Part shown: positions 17,867 to 27,158 of the stretch, piece by piece
How the letters are laid out: each line of letters starts with the position of its first letter
Numbering within the stretch: position 1 is the stretch's first letter
Source: Leptolyngbya sp. FACHB-321
GTDB taxonomy: Bacteria; Cyanobacteriota; Cyanobacteriia; Leptolyngbyales; Leptolyngbyaceae
Reading direction: 5' to 3'
Length of the DNA: 64,000 bases
Assembly: GCF_014695975.1 (NCBI RefSeq)
Contig: NZ_JACJPI010000060.1
Location: 1-64,000 of the forward strand
Position numbers and translations under genes: made by a program
The notes under the pieces: generated by a model
Told to the model about the DNA's origin: nothing
Seen by the model: the letters and a program-made list of their open reading frames with translations, nothing else
The model's database searches: none

Positions 17867-18771
17867 AATTGAATCTCGGTAACGTTGCGATCGGTGGTCT
17901 AGCTTTGGCTGCTACCGTTGGGCTGTCAGGCTGCAACGTGATTCTTGGTGAGTTGGTCGATCCTGGCTATGTTGCTTTACTGGTCGATAGCTACGGGCAA
18001 GAGAAGGGCATTGAGAACGCTCAAATCTTTGAAGGTGGGCGTGTCCGTTACAACACCGCTACACAACAGTTCTATGAATACCCAGTTTTCTTCCGTACTT
18101 ACTCCTTTGCCAAAGAGGATGATAAGGATCAATCAGTCAATTTCTCGATCGGTGGTTCCTCAGTCAGCATGGACTTAGGCGTGACCTACCGCTTCCGCTA
18201 CAGTCCCGTTAGCGACGATAAACCGAAGTACACTCGTCTACATGAGTTTTTTCGCTTGTACCGAGTCGCTCCAGATGAGTTTAATAATGGTGCCTTGCGA
18301 AATGCTTTGCGAGATTGTGCAAACGAAGCAGCCAGCGGTCTTGACCCTGTAAAACTGGCAAGCAGTGCGGCAACATTTGCAAAGCCTGTGCAGACGTGTC
18401 TCGCTAACAAGTTTCCCCAGCTAGACATTAAAGAAATCTCGTTGCTCAATCCACCACGACTGCCAGAAAACATTCAGGCTTCCATCAACCGTGCTTTTCA
18501 GTCGCAGCAGGATGCACAAACGGCAGTCGCTAACAAAGCGAAGGCAGAAGCAGAAGCAGGCGCTAACAAGGCGAAAGCGGAAGGTGAGGCTGGCGTAAAA
18601 CGGGTGCAAGCTGATGCTGATGCTTACGCCAATGAGAAGCTGGCGAAGTCAGTCACACCTGCATTAATCCAATACGAACAACTACAAGTGGAGAAAGCCA
18701 GAGTTGAGAAGTGGAATGGTCAATACGCTCCCACTGTGCAAACTCCCAACGTGCAGTTAGGCAACAAGTAA
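17863..18771 (+). CDS. SPFH/band-7-like lipoprotein
   Basis: The 302-aa protein begins with a signal peptide ending in a clear lipobox (LSGC, Cys24), so it should be lipid-anchored outside the inner membrane. Residues about 30-205 resemble an SPFH/prohibitin domain (DPGYVALLVDSYG, then LGVTYRFRY and DIKEISLLNPPRLPENI). This leads into a coiled coil of Ala/Glu/Lys-rich repeats (about 215-265, including KAKAEAEAGANKAKAEGEAG). SPFH proteins oligomerise into membrane rings that organise proteases or microdomains; most are anchored by a hydrophobic helix, so a lipobox is unusual. It is coupled to the gene before it. Confidence 0.75.
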   Translation: MKLNLGNVAIGGLALAATVGLSGCNVILGELVDPGYVALLVDSYGQEKGIENAQIFEGGRVRYNTATQQFYEYPVFFRTYSFAKEDDKDQSVNFSIGGSSVSMDLGVTYRFRYSPVSDDKPKYTRLHEFFRLYRVAPDEFNNGALRNALRDCANEAASGLDPVKLASSAATFAKPVQTCLANKFPQLDIKEISLLNPPRLPENIQASINRAFQSQQDAQTAVANKAKAEAEAGANKAKAEGEAGVKRVQADADAYANEKLAKSVTPALIQYEQLQVEKARVEKWNGQYAPTVQTPNVQLGNK

Positions 18772-19606
18772 AAGCAGGGCAGCGCAAACCAATCGTCAGC
18801 CAGCCAACTCAACCGCTATATTCTCTGATTACCATTGACGGGCAATTCTAGATTAGAAGCGGTTGTATCACTTCAATGTTGGAATAACTTTACCCACTCG
18901 TTGCCTCAATTAAATTAGACCTAGTAGGACTTTTAAGCGGTTCCATCTTTGGAGCCGCTTAAAAGTCCTACTTTAATAGATGGAATTGATTAGAAACACG
19001 TTTGAGTGAAAAGTTGCTCATCGTCACTTGTTGCAACTTGGCTCACACATTATTTATACTAATACTTCTTTTTTGGCAGCCAATGGCTTTCAATAGTAGA
19101 CGATCGCTACCGAACAAAGTGAAGCAACTAACAAGCGACGCCCGAACCGCAGGCTGAAAACAACAAGTGAGGTTTTATAACCTGCTGCATGACTTGCTCT
19201 TTTACCCTTATTGTTCTCTTCACCATTCATAAAACGCACGACCACTTTATCAATTCAAACAGAAGCTATTCGATGGTAACTCTGTCAGCAACTCAAAGAG
19301 CCACTACTTAAAGTTTGTGCATAAGCCCTAATTAGATAACACCTACCGATGTGCTTCTATAGTATGAAGCTAAGTATACTACTCAACTACATTTGAAGCT
19401 GCAACTTTAGGTATACTCTTGCCTTAAAGATCTACATCCACAGATAAGGTAAGTAGCTAGTTATAAGTGCTTATATAGCGGGTATGCCACGCTTTGCTTC
19501 AGGTTAGGCTGAAGGCATTTTTAGCCTGAAGAAAGTAAGTTTTGATACCGAATTGATTTGCTTTCAAAATAACTAGTGAACCATCTTATATACAGGGGAA
19601 GCAACG
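18772..19606. other. Long non-coding stretch before the glycine-zipper genes
   Basis: There is no supportable gene in these 835 bases. The stretch contains the hairpin at 18924-18971 and an AT-rich section from about 19300 that probably holds the promoter of the gene at 19607. A long 5' untranslated region or a small RNA is possible, but nothing specific is seen. Confidence 0.45.
18924..18971. terminator. Long hairpin, 21-bp arms
   Basis: GTAGGACTTTTAAGCGGTTCC (split as 18924-18930, 18931-18944) pairs with 18951-18971 with a single G:T position, around a 6-base ATCTTT loop. A short TTTAAT follows on the plus strand. It lies 150 bases after the SPFH gene and could end that transcript; alternatively it is a mobile palindromic repeat. 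Confidence 0.5.
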
Positions 19607-20344
19607 ATGATCAGTAACCAGCAGCCTGAAATGCAGGGTAGCGAAAAAATGCAGGATAGTACAAGTTTTGTACCTGATAGTACCAGCTCATCCTATGCTC
19701 CTTCAAGTACGACTGTAGAATCTGCAACCGTAACACCGTCGAAAGAGCCTATTATGCCCAACAGCAAAACTGAAACTAAATCAGCGGGAAAAGGCTTTAA
19801 TCCTACCCTTGCTAGAGCATTAGTAGGAGGGCTGATTGGTGCAACCTTAGGAACATTAGCGGGTGCTTTAGCCAGTAAGAAAACGTCTAATGGTGTTAAC
19901 CATGCCGTTGAAGGTGTAGGTAATGCGGCTAAAACAGTAGGTTCAGGGCTGAATCTCGCTGCTAGAGGTGTAGGAGATGCAGCTAAGAGTATTGGCGAAG
20001 GCGTCGGCTATGCAGTAGTTGGTAGCAGTGTAGATACCGCAAAGGGCATTGCTGATGGCGTTAAGCAAGTAGGAACTGTTACTGCTGAGGTAGCGCAGAG
20101 CGGTACAAAGAGCATTAACCAAGCGATAAAAGGTATGGCGAATTCAGTAGAAGCTTCCAGTGAAGCAGCCAATCAATCAATTGTTGAGGCAGCAGAAACA
20201 ACTAAAGCTGTGGCTGATGATATCGAAGCGTCTATCAACCACGGGCTAGATGAAATGCAGGTCGAAGCTGATATCTCGACTCAAACTGAGTTTAGTGATC
20301 AAACTGAATTTAGCCCAACCCAAGGATACATCTCCAGTATGTAA
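19607..20344 (+). CDS. Glycine-zipper protein with amphipathic repeats (paralogue 1)
   Basis: The 245-aa product has a Ser/Thr-rich disordered N-terminus (1-65), a glycine-zipper hydrophobic hairpin (about 68-90, VGGLIGATLGTLAGALAS), and then about 110 residues of degenerate repeats. These are built from Val/Ala/Gly/Asn with NAAKTVG- and DAAKSIGEG-type units, resembling apolipoprotein or LEA-like amphipathic helices. An acidic tail follows. This matches the general YtxH/glycine-zipper type: membrane insertion plus surface-lying helices. The gene directly after it encodes a shorter relative with the same plan. Function is unknown; membrane or envelope stress is a guess. A GGGGAAGC ribosome site precedes the ATG. 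Confidence 0.75.
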   Translation: MISNQQPEMQGSEKMQDSTSFVPDSTSSSYAPSSTTVESATVTPSKEPIMPNSKTETKSAGKGFNPTLARALVGGLIGATLGTLAGALASKKTSNGVNHAVEGVGNAAKTVGSGLNLAARGVGDAAKSIGEGVGYAVVGSSVDTAKGIADGVKQVGTVTAEVAQSGTKSINQAIKGMANSVEASSEAANQSIVEAAETTKAVADDIEASINHGLDEMQVEADISTQTEFSDQTEFSPTQGYISSM

Positions 20345-20385
20345 GTCAGCTATTCCAAGGAGAAAAGAACGATAAGGAGATTAGG

Positions 20386-20943
20386 ATGGCAAGTAGTAGC
20401 AAGCAGCGTTCTACAGGAGATGAAACCGCCCTTGATGAGCCTGCAAGAATCCCTTACGCTGACCCAGATTCTGAGATAACAGACAATGGCTTTGCTAGGG
20501 TTGCGCTCGGGGTGCTTATAGGAGCCACTTTGGGTGGAATTGCAGGTGCTTTAACAAACAAAAGGGTAGTCGATCGCATCAACCGCACTGTAAAAGACGT
20601 TGGCAATACCGTTAAAACGACGGCTGTAAGTGTCAATGATACTGTTCAGGAGGTTGGGGATGCCGTTTACAGTGTTGCTACAAGTGTTAACGACACGGTG
20701 AAGGATGCTGGTGGCACAGTTAAGGAGACAGCCGAAGGTGTTAGTGGCACGGTGCAACATGCGCTAGGTGCTATTAGAAACACAAGCAAGGATGTTAACG
20801 GTACTGTGCAAGAGACATTGGAAGCAGTCAAGAAAGTTTCTGAAGATATAAACACCTCAGCGCAACCGAAGGTTGAAAAATCAAGTGGTGAAACGCTCTA
20901 CAAGCTAGTTCCTATCAACTCAGCTGATGAAGCAAACCTCTAA
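20386..20943 (+). CDS. Glycine-zipper protein with amphipathic repeats (paralogue 2)
   Basis: This 185-aa protein repeats the plan of its upstream neighbour: short polar N-terminus, glycine zipper (ALGVLIGATLGGIAGAL at about 42-58) and then near-perfect 11-residue units such as TVKDVGNTVKT, TVQEVGDAVYS and TVKDAGGTVKE over about 65-150. Eleven-residue periodicity is the hallmark of LEA-like and alpha-synuclein-like helices that bind membranes. The gap to the first paralogue is 41 bases and an AAGGAGATT ribosome site is present, so they form an operon. Tandem duplication is the simplest origin. Confidence 0.75.
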   Translation: MASSSKQRSTGDETALDEPARIPYADPDSEITDNGFARVALGVLIGATLGGIAGALTNKRVVDRINRTVKDVGNTVKTTAVSVNDTVQEVGDAVYSVATSVNDTVKDAGGTVKETAEGVSGTVQHALGAIRNTSKDVNGTVQETLEAVKKVSEDINTSAQPKVEKSSGETLYKLVPINSADEANL

Positions 20944-21018
20944 AAACTTTGAGAAGCCTAGAGTAATTTAGATGCTTCACGAGTTTTATCAATGTACAAA
21001 GGGGGTTTCATAATTATG

Positions 21019-21047
21019 CTACCTATTAACATAATGTTAATAGGTAG
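21019..21047. promoter_or_regulatory. Perfect 29-bp palindrome upstream of an antitoxin-like relic
   Basis: CTACCTATTAACAT (21019-21032) is followed by one A and its exact complement (21034-21047). It ends five bases before an ATG that opens a ribbon-helix-helix-like start. Such palindromes are typical autoregulatory operators of toxin-antitoxin genes. It could instead terminate the glycine-zipper operon, which ends 76 bases earlier, since TTT follows. Confidence 0.5.
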
Positions 21048-21052
21048 TTTCT

Positions 21053-21128
21053 ATGAGTAAGCTTTCGATTAACCTACCTGAAGCCCTTAGCTTTACTCAA
21101 GGCTAGATCTGATGCAGACACTTACTAA
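21053..21128 (+). pseudogene. Possible ribbon-helix-helix antitoxin relic
   Basis: The ATG at 21053 opens MSKLSINLPEAL, the typical first strand and turn of ParD/CopG-like antitoxins, then hits a stop at about codon 18. Moving to another frame after codon 12 restores ALLKARSDADTY before the next stop at 21126-21128. I infer a frameshifted and truncated antitoxin remnant. It is short, so chance resemblance is possible. Confidence 0.3.
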
Positions 21129-21164
21129 CAACCAACTTAATACTAAAAGAAGCAAAGAATAATT

Positions 21165-21932
21165 ATGCATTGGCTCCAAGGACTACTGAATAAAAACAGA
21201 TCTGAGCCTCCGCAGGTCACAAATATTCCAGAAGAACAAAGCTCTACAACTGTGCAACAAGTCATTGTTGAAGAAACAGTTATGGCTGTAGCGCAATGGT
21301 TAATTACTTTACTTAATCGGAGTATGAAATCAAAGCCCACTTCTGACAGCAAATCTGAGGAGAGCCCACCTACGGATCGCATTGCTCCGATCGAGGATTT
21401 GTTATCAAAGTTTGGTAATTTGATTGAACAATTACATAAACGTGACCAGGAAACAATTGCCTTGCAAAACCGCTTGGCTGCAATCGAAGCATCATTACAA
21501 CAGAAGAGTAATTTAGAACAGGTCAAGGAACTTAATCAGCTGGTTGCAGGGTTAGATAGCCGTCTAACTCGTATTGAAGCCTTTGCAGAGTCTATTAATA
21601 TTAATGCGATCGAAGCGCTTCTAAGCAAAGACACGAGCTTGGAGCAGCAAGTTAAGGAAACTAGCCAATTAATTGCCAATTTGGATAGCCGTTTAGTTCA
21701 AACGGAAACTTTGATAGCACCTGTCAATTTTTTGGTAGAGCAAAAAGAGCAAGACAACCGAACCTTGATTACTTTGAAGGAGCGCATCATTCAGCTAGAA
21801 GGTTTCATAGCTCGCTTTCGAGCTGTTCCCAGAATTGTGGAAGGGAACTACCGAGCCATTGCTTCATTACAAAATTACCTTGGTACTTCAAAGGCTCACG
21901 AAAATGGAAACTACAAAACTCCTCATCTTTAG
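21165..21932 (+). CDS. Coiled-coil protein, 255 aa
   Basis: After a polar N-terminus and one weak amphipathic/hydrophobic segment (about 39-52), residues 75-235 are predicted coiled coil. They contain two internally similar blocks, QVKELNQLVAGLDSRLTRIE and QVKETSQLIANLDSRLVQTE. No catalytic motif is seen. It follows the two glycine-zipper genes on the same strand after a 220-base gap containing the palindrome and antitoxin relic, so co-transcription is uncertain. The internal duplication and the neighbourhood suggest a structural or scaffold role. Confidence 0.65.
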   Translation: MHWLQGLLNKNRSEPPQVTNIPEEQSSTTVQQVIVEETVMAVAQWLITLLNRSMKSKPTSDSKSEESPPTDRIAPIEDLLSKFGNLIEQLHKRDQETIALQNRLAAIEASLQQKSNLEQVKELNQLVAGLDSRLTRIEAFAESININAIEALLSKDTSLEQQVKETSQLIANLDSRLVQTETLIAPVNFLVEQKEQDNRTLITLKERIIQLEGFIARFRAVPRIVEGNYRAIASLQNYLGTSKAHENGNYKTPHL

Positions 21933-22255
21933 AAAGGATGCTTCTCTTCCATTGGGTAGCCAGATGGTTTGTACTAAGAATCAAAAACAGTTAGCTAGCG
22001 ATACCTGAAGTAGCCATTTTGTGAACATTAAACCTACTTGTGAAGAGTAAGAGCAGGCTTTTAATCTGGGATTGATGTGAAAGACTGGGTATTAGCTCAT
22101 AGCAGCAGTTGCAACGGTCTTAACCGTGTTGATGGCTTCATTGGTAGGAAAAAGACAAGACACATGGCTCTTCAATCTCGGTCATTTCGGCATCGATGTG
22201 TCTTACCATAAAGCCTCAAGTTTAAGATTGAACGTGGCGATCGCAACTGCAAGGA
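21933..22255. other. Non-coding stretch
   Basis: No gene is supported between the convergent coiled-coil and SDR genes. No clear terminator hairpin was recognised. Confidence 0.4.
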
Positions 22256-23065
22256 TTACTCCTGGATAGACGTTACAAGGCGATAGCGATTTGCGGAATG
22301 TACCTGGTTGAGATTGGGCAGCATGACCTGCCGAGCCGCGTCAAAGGTATTCCACTGCTCCGCATCAGGAAGTGATGGAATGGTAACAGTTTCGCGGCGA
22401 TCGAAGCCAACTAGGGCGGCATCTACTAGATCATCCACTTCCATCACAGGCGGTAGCGCATTCAAATCCCAACCTGAGCGCTCCCAGATTTCCGTTCGCG
22501 TTGATGCTGGTAGAACAGCCTGGACATAAATTTCTTTCGGTCCAAGTTCGGAGTGGAGACCTTGGCTAAGAAAGAGGACGAAGGCTTTGGTTGCGCCATA
22601 GACCGTCAGACCAAATTCCAGTACTAACGCAACTGCCGAACTGATGTTGATAATCGCGCCATCGCCTGCTTCGACGAACCGTGGAGCAACGGCACTGGAG
22701 AGCCGCGTCAATGCTGTGATGTTGAGGCTAATGATTTTAGCTATTTCGTCCGAGCTTTGCTGGACGAAACTGCTGGCAACGCTGGCACCTGCATTGTTAA
22801 TCAGGACACTGATGCGTGCATCAGTGCGTAGTCGCTCTTCTACCTGGGCGAGTTCACCCATTTCGGTAAGATCTGCCTGAAGGATGTCAACTGTCACCCC
22901 GGTTTCCTGGCGCAGTCGGTTGGCTAGAGCTTCCATTCGAGTGCGATCGCGCGCTACCAGCACAAGATTGTAACCACGCTTTGCAAAGCGATCGGCATAG
23001 ACGGCACCAATGCCACTGGATGCTCCAGTAATAAGTACGGTCTGATTAGCTAGGCTGTTCGTGAT
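22256..23065 (-). CDS. Short-chain dehydrogenase/reductase without a standard start codon
   Basis: The SDR signatures are intact: cofactor loop TGASSGIG near the N-terminus, NNAG (LINNAGAS), catalytic Ser in INISSAVA, and YGATK. About 269 aa would be normal for the family. However, no ATG, GTG or TTG occurs in frame before the TGASSGIG segment as far as the upstream stop. The first usual start is a GTG at 22963, which would delete the cofactor loop. The codon at 23063-23065 is ATC, where relatives often read ATG followed by TNS; AGGA lies just upstream. Either ATC (or ATT) is used, or a point mutation has silenced the gene. The substrate is unknown. Confidence 0.7.
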   Translation of the reverse strand: MTNSLANQTVLITGASSGIGAVYADRFAKRGYNLVLVARDRTRMEALANRLRQETGVTVDILQADLTEMGELAQVEERLRTDARISVLINNAGASVASSFVQQSSDEIAKIISLNITALTRLSSAVAPRFVEAGDGAIINISSAVALVLEFGLTVYGATKAFVLFLSQGLHSELGPKEIYVQAVLPASTRTEIWERSGWDLNALPPVMEVDDLVDAALVGFDRRETVTIPSLPDAEQWNTFDAARQVMLPNLNQVHSANRYRLVTSIQE

Positions 23066-23481
23066 TGATCCTGAGTAATGTGTGTAAGGGTTTATAACGT
23101 TTGAATGGTTTAGAAATACCTGGTTGTTCTAACTGTCTTGTCACAGGCAGCAAACGTTTGATACCTAGGTATTGGCTTCGGGGTCTCTTCAATCTCTATT
23201 AGATTGGTGAGCTTAATGCCCGCTTTGGTTACACTTCATTCTTCAGCGATCGCTTAATCCAGAACAGTCAAGTTCTTTGAGTTAAAACGCGATTTAATTG
23301 TTCTGCATTGAAGAGCAAGCAGTAGGAAGTGAGCCAGGAGCCGTCAAACCTGATATGCTTCAGATAAAATAAAATCATTTGCTGATTAGGCAATGCTTCC
23401 AAAATCCGTTAAGCTTTGATTGAAGAAATGCTTGGTATTTGAGGAAAGACTTACTCTGTCCTTTGCACCCTTAGCTGCTTT
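23066..23481. other. Divergent intergenic region
   Basis: It lies between the minus-strand SDR and the plus-strand STAND gene and should carry both promoters. I recognise no specific motif and no gene. Confidence 0.4.
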
Positions 23482-26400
23482 ATGGATTCCAACCCATCAA
23501 AATCTGGACGGGGTCGATCGACTGGACGAGTGCGGGGAGTCATCCTCTCGCCTCAGGGGTGGCAGAAGTTTCAAACGGCAAAACAGCAGGTAGAAGCGAA
23601 CGAAACCTGGGGTAAACACTTGACGCAGGAAGAACTGAGCGATCGCACCGGACTTTCGCTCAATACCCTGACTCGATTGTTCAAGCGCGAACAGGGGGTC
23701 GATCGCCAGTCGTTGGAGTATCTCTTTAAGACCTTTGGGCTGGAGTTAACAAAGGCAGACTTTACATCCCCGGTTGCAGCCAATGAAGCATCGGAAATTC
23801 GTCAAATAAATCCCCAACAGGACTGGGACACTGCGGTGGATGCCTCAGTGTTTTATGGGCACGAGGCAGATCTGGCGCAACTATGGCAGTGGATTGTGTC
23901 TGAGCGCTGTCGTGTCATTGGGCTATTGGGCATGGGCGGTATTGGCAAAAGTACGCTCGCAGTCAAAGCTGCACTTCAGATGCAAGCAGAGTTTGAAATC
24001 GTCATGTGGCGATCGCTTGCCAATGCGCCACCGCTAGATGAACTCCTGTCGAGCCTTTTGAGGTTTCTCATGCCGCTCTATGGGGAAGATCCCATCATTC
24101 CTACCACGCTCGATCAGCAGCTTTCCAAATTGATGCAATATCTGCGATCGCGTCGGTGTTTATTGCTTCTGGATAATGCTGAAACCATTCTGCACCGTGA
24201 GCAAGCAGGACAATGGCGATCGGGCTACGAAGGTTATGGACAGTGGCTCAGAACCATTGGCGAAACATCTCACCTCAGTTGTTTGCTGCTGACCAGCCGA
24301 GAAAAGCCACGCGAAATGGCGCTGATGGAAGATGAACGTGTGGTGCGAACGACTGGGCAACGCGCTTGTGCTTCGCTGCTTTTAGGTGGATTATCACCTG
24401 ATGACGGACGCGCCATTATGCGGCAAAAAGGAGCGTTTACAGGCTCAGAAGCCGAATGGCAGACCTTGATCCATCACTACGGTGGTAATCCTCTAGCGTT
24501 GAAATTGGTAGCAGCCGCTACGCAGGATTTGTTTAACGGCAGTATTACAGAGGTGTTGCCGTATCTTAGTCAGGGCGTTGCTGTTTTTGAAGACATCTGC
24601 GATTTGCTCGATCGTCAGTTCAATCGCCTCTCTGAAGCTGAACAGAAAACACTGTGCTGGTTTGCGATTTTGCGAGAGCCAGTCCCGATCGCAGATATTC
24701 GAGCGAACGTGGTTGATTCTGTGGCTCAACAAAGTGTCCCTAATTTAATCAATTCACTACTGAGGCGATCGCTCATTGAAAAGACTGATGGCTTATTCTT
24801 CTTGCAACCTGTGGTGATGGAATATGTCACAGAGCGCTTTGTACAGAAACTTTGCATCGAGTTTGAGACGCAGCAGCTTAGTGTTTGGCAAACCCATCCC
24901 TTATTGCGAGTTCAAGCAAAAGATTATATTCGAGAGATTCAGACGCGCTTAGTTGTACAACCGGTGATGGAACGATTGCTGTCTCGCTTTGGCAGTGTGA
25001 CAGCGATCGAGGCACAAGCTAGGCACTTATTGATACAACAGGGAAAAAAGCCAGGATATGTAGCAGGCAATTTGATTAATCTGCTGGTGCAATTCCAAGT
25101 GGATTTGCGCGGTTCTGACTTTTCTAATCTTGTAGTGCAGCAAGCTGATTTCCGACAGGTCGATTTAACCGGGGTCAATTTTCAGAATGCTGACTTAGCG
25201 AATTCTCTCTTTTCAGAAACCCTCAATGTTGCGAGGTCGATCGACCTAAGTCCAGATGGCAAGACCATTGCCGTTGGTGATTCTAATGGCAACATCTATC
25301 TCTGGAACATTAGCACAGCCCAACTTCTAGAGACCTTTTCAGGGCACAAAGGCTGGGTTTGGTCGGTGAGTTTTAGTCCCGATGGCAAAACGTTAGTCAG
25401 CAGCAGTAGCGATGGTTCCATGCGCTTGTGGGATAGCCAGAGTGGGCGCTGCTTGCAGGTGCTGACAGACCATAAAGGCTGTGTTTGGTCAGTGAGTTTT
25501 AGTCCTGATGGTCAGCAATTCGCGAGTTGCAGCGATGACAAAACGGTGCGCGTATGGAATTTGCAAGGGCAGTGTCTCCGTGTCTTGAAAGGACACACCC
25601 AAAGTGTTTACGCCGTCCACTTCGCTCCGGATCAGCAAACCTTAGCTAGTGGCAGTAGTGATACAACCATTCGGATCTGGGATGTGAGCAATGGAAATTG
25701 CCTGAGTATCCTACAGGGGCATACCAGCGGTGTGCGGTGTGTGCGATACAGCCCAGATGGTCAACGGCTTGTCAGTGGATGCCGAGATGGGTCGATTCGA
25801 TTGTGGAGTGGTTATTTCGCTAGCAATCGATCGTCAAAGCCCGCTTTCAAGTTGTTGCAGGGGCATGCCGATTTTGTTTGGAACATCGCCTTTAGCCCGG
25901 ATGGTTGTTTCTTAGTGAGTGGTGGTCGCGATAGCACTCTGCGCGTTTGGAATGTGCAAGACGGGCAATCTGTTCATGTACTTGAGGGGCATACCCACGA
26001 TGTTTATGGGCTTGCTATCAGTGCTGACAGTCAGTTGTTGGTCAGTACAGGAGAAGACCAAACAGTACGGCTGTGGCATTTACAGAGTGGACGAAACTTA
26101 AAAACGCTGCGTGGATACACAGGTGGGGTTCACTCTCTAAGCCTCAGTGCCGATGGTCAACTGCTTGCCAGTAGCGGTCAGAATGAAACGATTCAGGTGT
26201 GGCGTTTGCAGTTAGATCGCAATCTGTCGCAACTTCACCCACACAAAACGTGTCCCAGCCCGTCTCGCCGGATTTCATCATTCAGCAACGTCAGCTTTAG
26301 TCCAGATAATCAAACTCTCGCGATCAATCGACATGATGAGTCGATCGCTCTATGGAATATTCAAACTGGGCAACTCACTCAATGGTCAGCGCATAATGCA

Positions 26401-27114
26401 TCCATCTGGACAGTGTTATTTAGTCCAGGAGGACAAATTTTAGCCAGCAGTAGTTATGATTGCACCGTGCGGCTATGGGATGTGCAAACGCATCACTGTT
26501 TGCAGGTATTAAGCGGACATGAGAGCGCTATTCGCGCGATCGCGTTTGACCCCAGTGGTCAACGGTTGGCAAGTGGCAGTTTTGATTTCACCATTCGCTT
26601 ATGGGATGTGCAAACTGGAGCCTGTTTGAAAGTTTTGCAGAAACACACGGGAGCCGTTTTCGCACTAACATTTTCTCCCAACGGTCAACACTTGGTAAGC
26701 GGCAGCCATGACCAAACCATTCGCTTGTGGGACGTACAAACTGGAACCTGTTTAAAGGTTTTGCACGGGCATACAGGAGCTGTGTGGACGGTTGCCATAA
26801 GTCCAGATGGTCAAACTTTAGCAAGTGGCGGCGTTGATCAAACCATTCGGCTGTGGAATCTGCAAACAGGTCACTGCCTTCATGTCCTGGATGCACATAG
26901 CGGTTGGGTTCACTCAATTATCTTTAGCGCTGATGGTCAAATCTTGTTTAGTGGGAGTGACGATCGCACCACAAAGCTCTGGGACGTGAAAACAGGACGC
27001 TGTATCAACACGTTGACGGTCGATCGTCTCTATGAAGGTATGAAAATTCCAGGCACAACCGGGTTGACAGTGGCTCAAAAGTCTACCCTTAAAGCCTTAG
27101 GAGCAACTGACTAA
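23482..27114 (+). CDS. STAND NTPase: HTH - NB-ARC - pentapeptide - 14 WD40 repeats
   Basis: The 1210-aa protein has a basic N-terminus with a helix-turn-helix-like segment (about 47-92, [23 protein letters not shown]) and a P-loop ATPase of NB-ARC type (GMGGIGKST at 150-158, Walker B LLLLDNAE). A winged-helix/helical region follows, then a short pentapeptide patch (about 545-580). Fourteen WD40 repeats run from about 590 to 1185, enough for two seven-bladed propellers; GH and WD dipeptides are well kept except in repeats 7-9. STAND proteins are oligomerising switches; in bacteria many are defence or signalling sensors. No effector domain other than the HTH is visible. Confidence 0.9.
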   Translation: MDSNPSKSGRGRSTGRVRGVILSPQGWQKFQTAKQQVEANETWGKHLTQEELSDRTGLSLNTLTRLFKREQGVDRQSLEYLFKTFGLELTKADFTSPVAANEASEIRQINPQQDWDTAVDASVFYGHEADLAQLWQWIVSERCRVIGLLGMGGIGKSTLAVKAALQMQAEFEIVMWRSLANAPPLDELLSSLLRFLMPLYGEDPIIPTTLDQQLSKLMQYLRSRRCLLLLDNAETILHREQAGQWRSGYEGYGQWLRTIGETSHLSCLLLTSREKPREMALMEDERVVRTTGQRACASLLLGGLSPDDGRAIMRQKGAFTGSEAEWQTLIHHYGGNPLALKLVAAATQDLFNGSITEVLPYLSQGVAVFEDICDLLDRQFNRLSEAEQKTLCWFAILREPVPIADIRANVVDSVAQQSVPNLINSLLRRSLIEKTDGLFFLQPVVMEYVTERFVQKLCIEFETQQLSVWQTHPLLRVQAKDYIREIQTRLVVQPVMERLLSRFGSVTAIEAQARHLLIQQGKKPGYVAGNLINLLVQFQVDLRGSDFSNLVVQQADFRQVDLTGVNFQNADLANSLFSETLNVARSIDLSPDGKTIAVGDSNGNIYLWNISTAQLLETFSGHKGWVWSVSFSPDGKTLVSSSSDGSMRLWDSQSGRCLQVLTDHKGCVWSVSFSPDGQQFASCSDDKTVRVWNLQGQCLRVLKGHTQSVYAVHFAPDQQTLASGSSDTTIRIWDVSNGNCLSILQGHTSGVRCVRYSPDGQRLVSGCRDGSIRLWSGYFASNRSSKPAFKLLQGHADFVWNIAFSPDGCFLVSGGRDSTLRVWNVQDGQSVHVLEGHTHDVYGLAISADSQLLVSTGEDQTVRLWHLQSGRNLKTLRGYTGGVHSLSLSADGQLLASSGQNETIQVWRLQLDRNLSQLHPHKTCPSPSRRISSFSNVSFSPDNQTLAINRHDESIALWNIQTGQLTQWSAHNASIWTVLFSPGGQILASSSYDCTVRLWDVQTHHCLQVLSGHESAIRAIAFDPSGQRLASGSFDFTIRLWDVQTGACLKVLQKHTGAVFALTFSPNGQHLVSGSHDQTIRLWDVQTGTCLKVLHGHTGAVWTVAISPDGQTLASGGVDQTIRLWNLQTGHCLHVLDAHSGWVHSIIFSADGQILFSGSDDRTTKLWDVKTGRCINTLTVDRLYEGMKIPGTTGLTVAQKSTLKALGATD

Positions 27115-27158
27115 AAGTTCGCCCTTGGCGGGCATTCCGTACCATTGGATGTCCAGAC

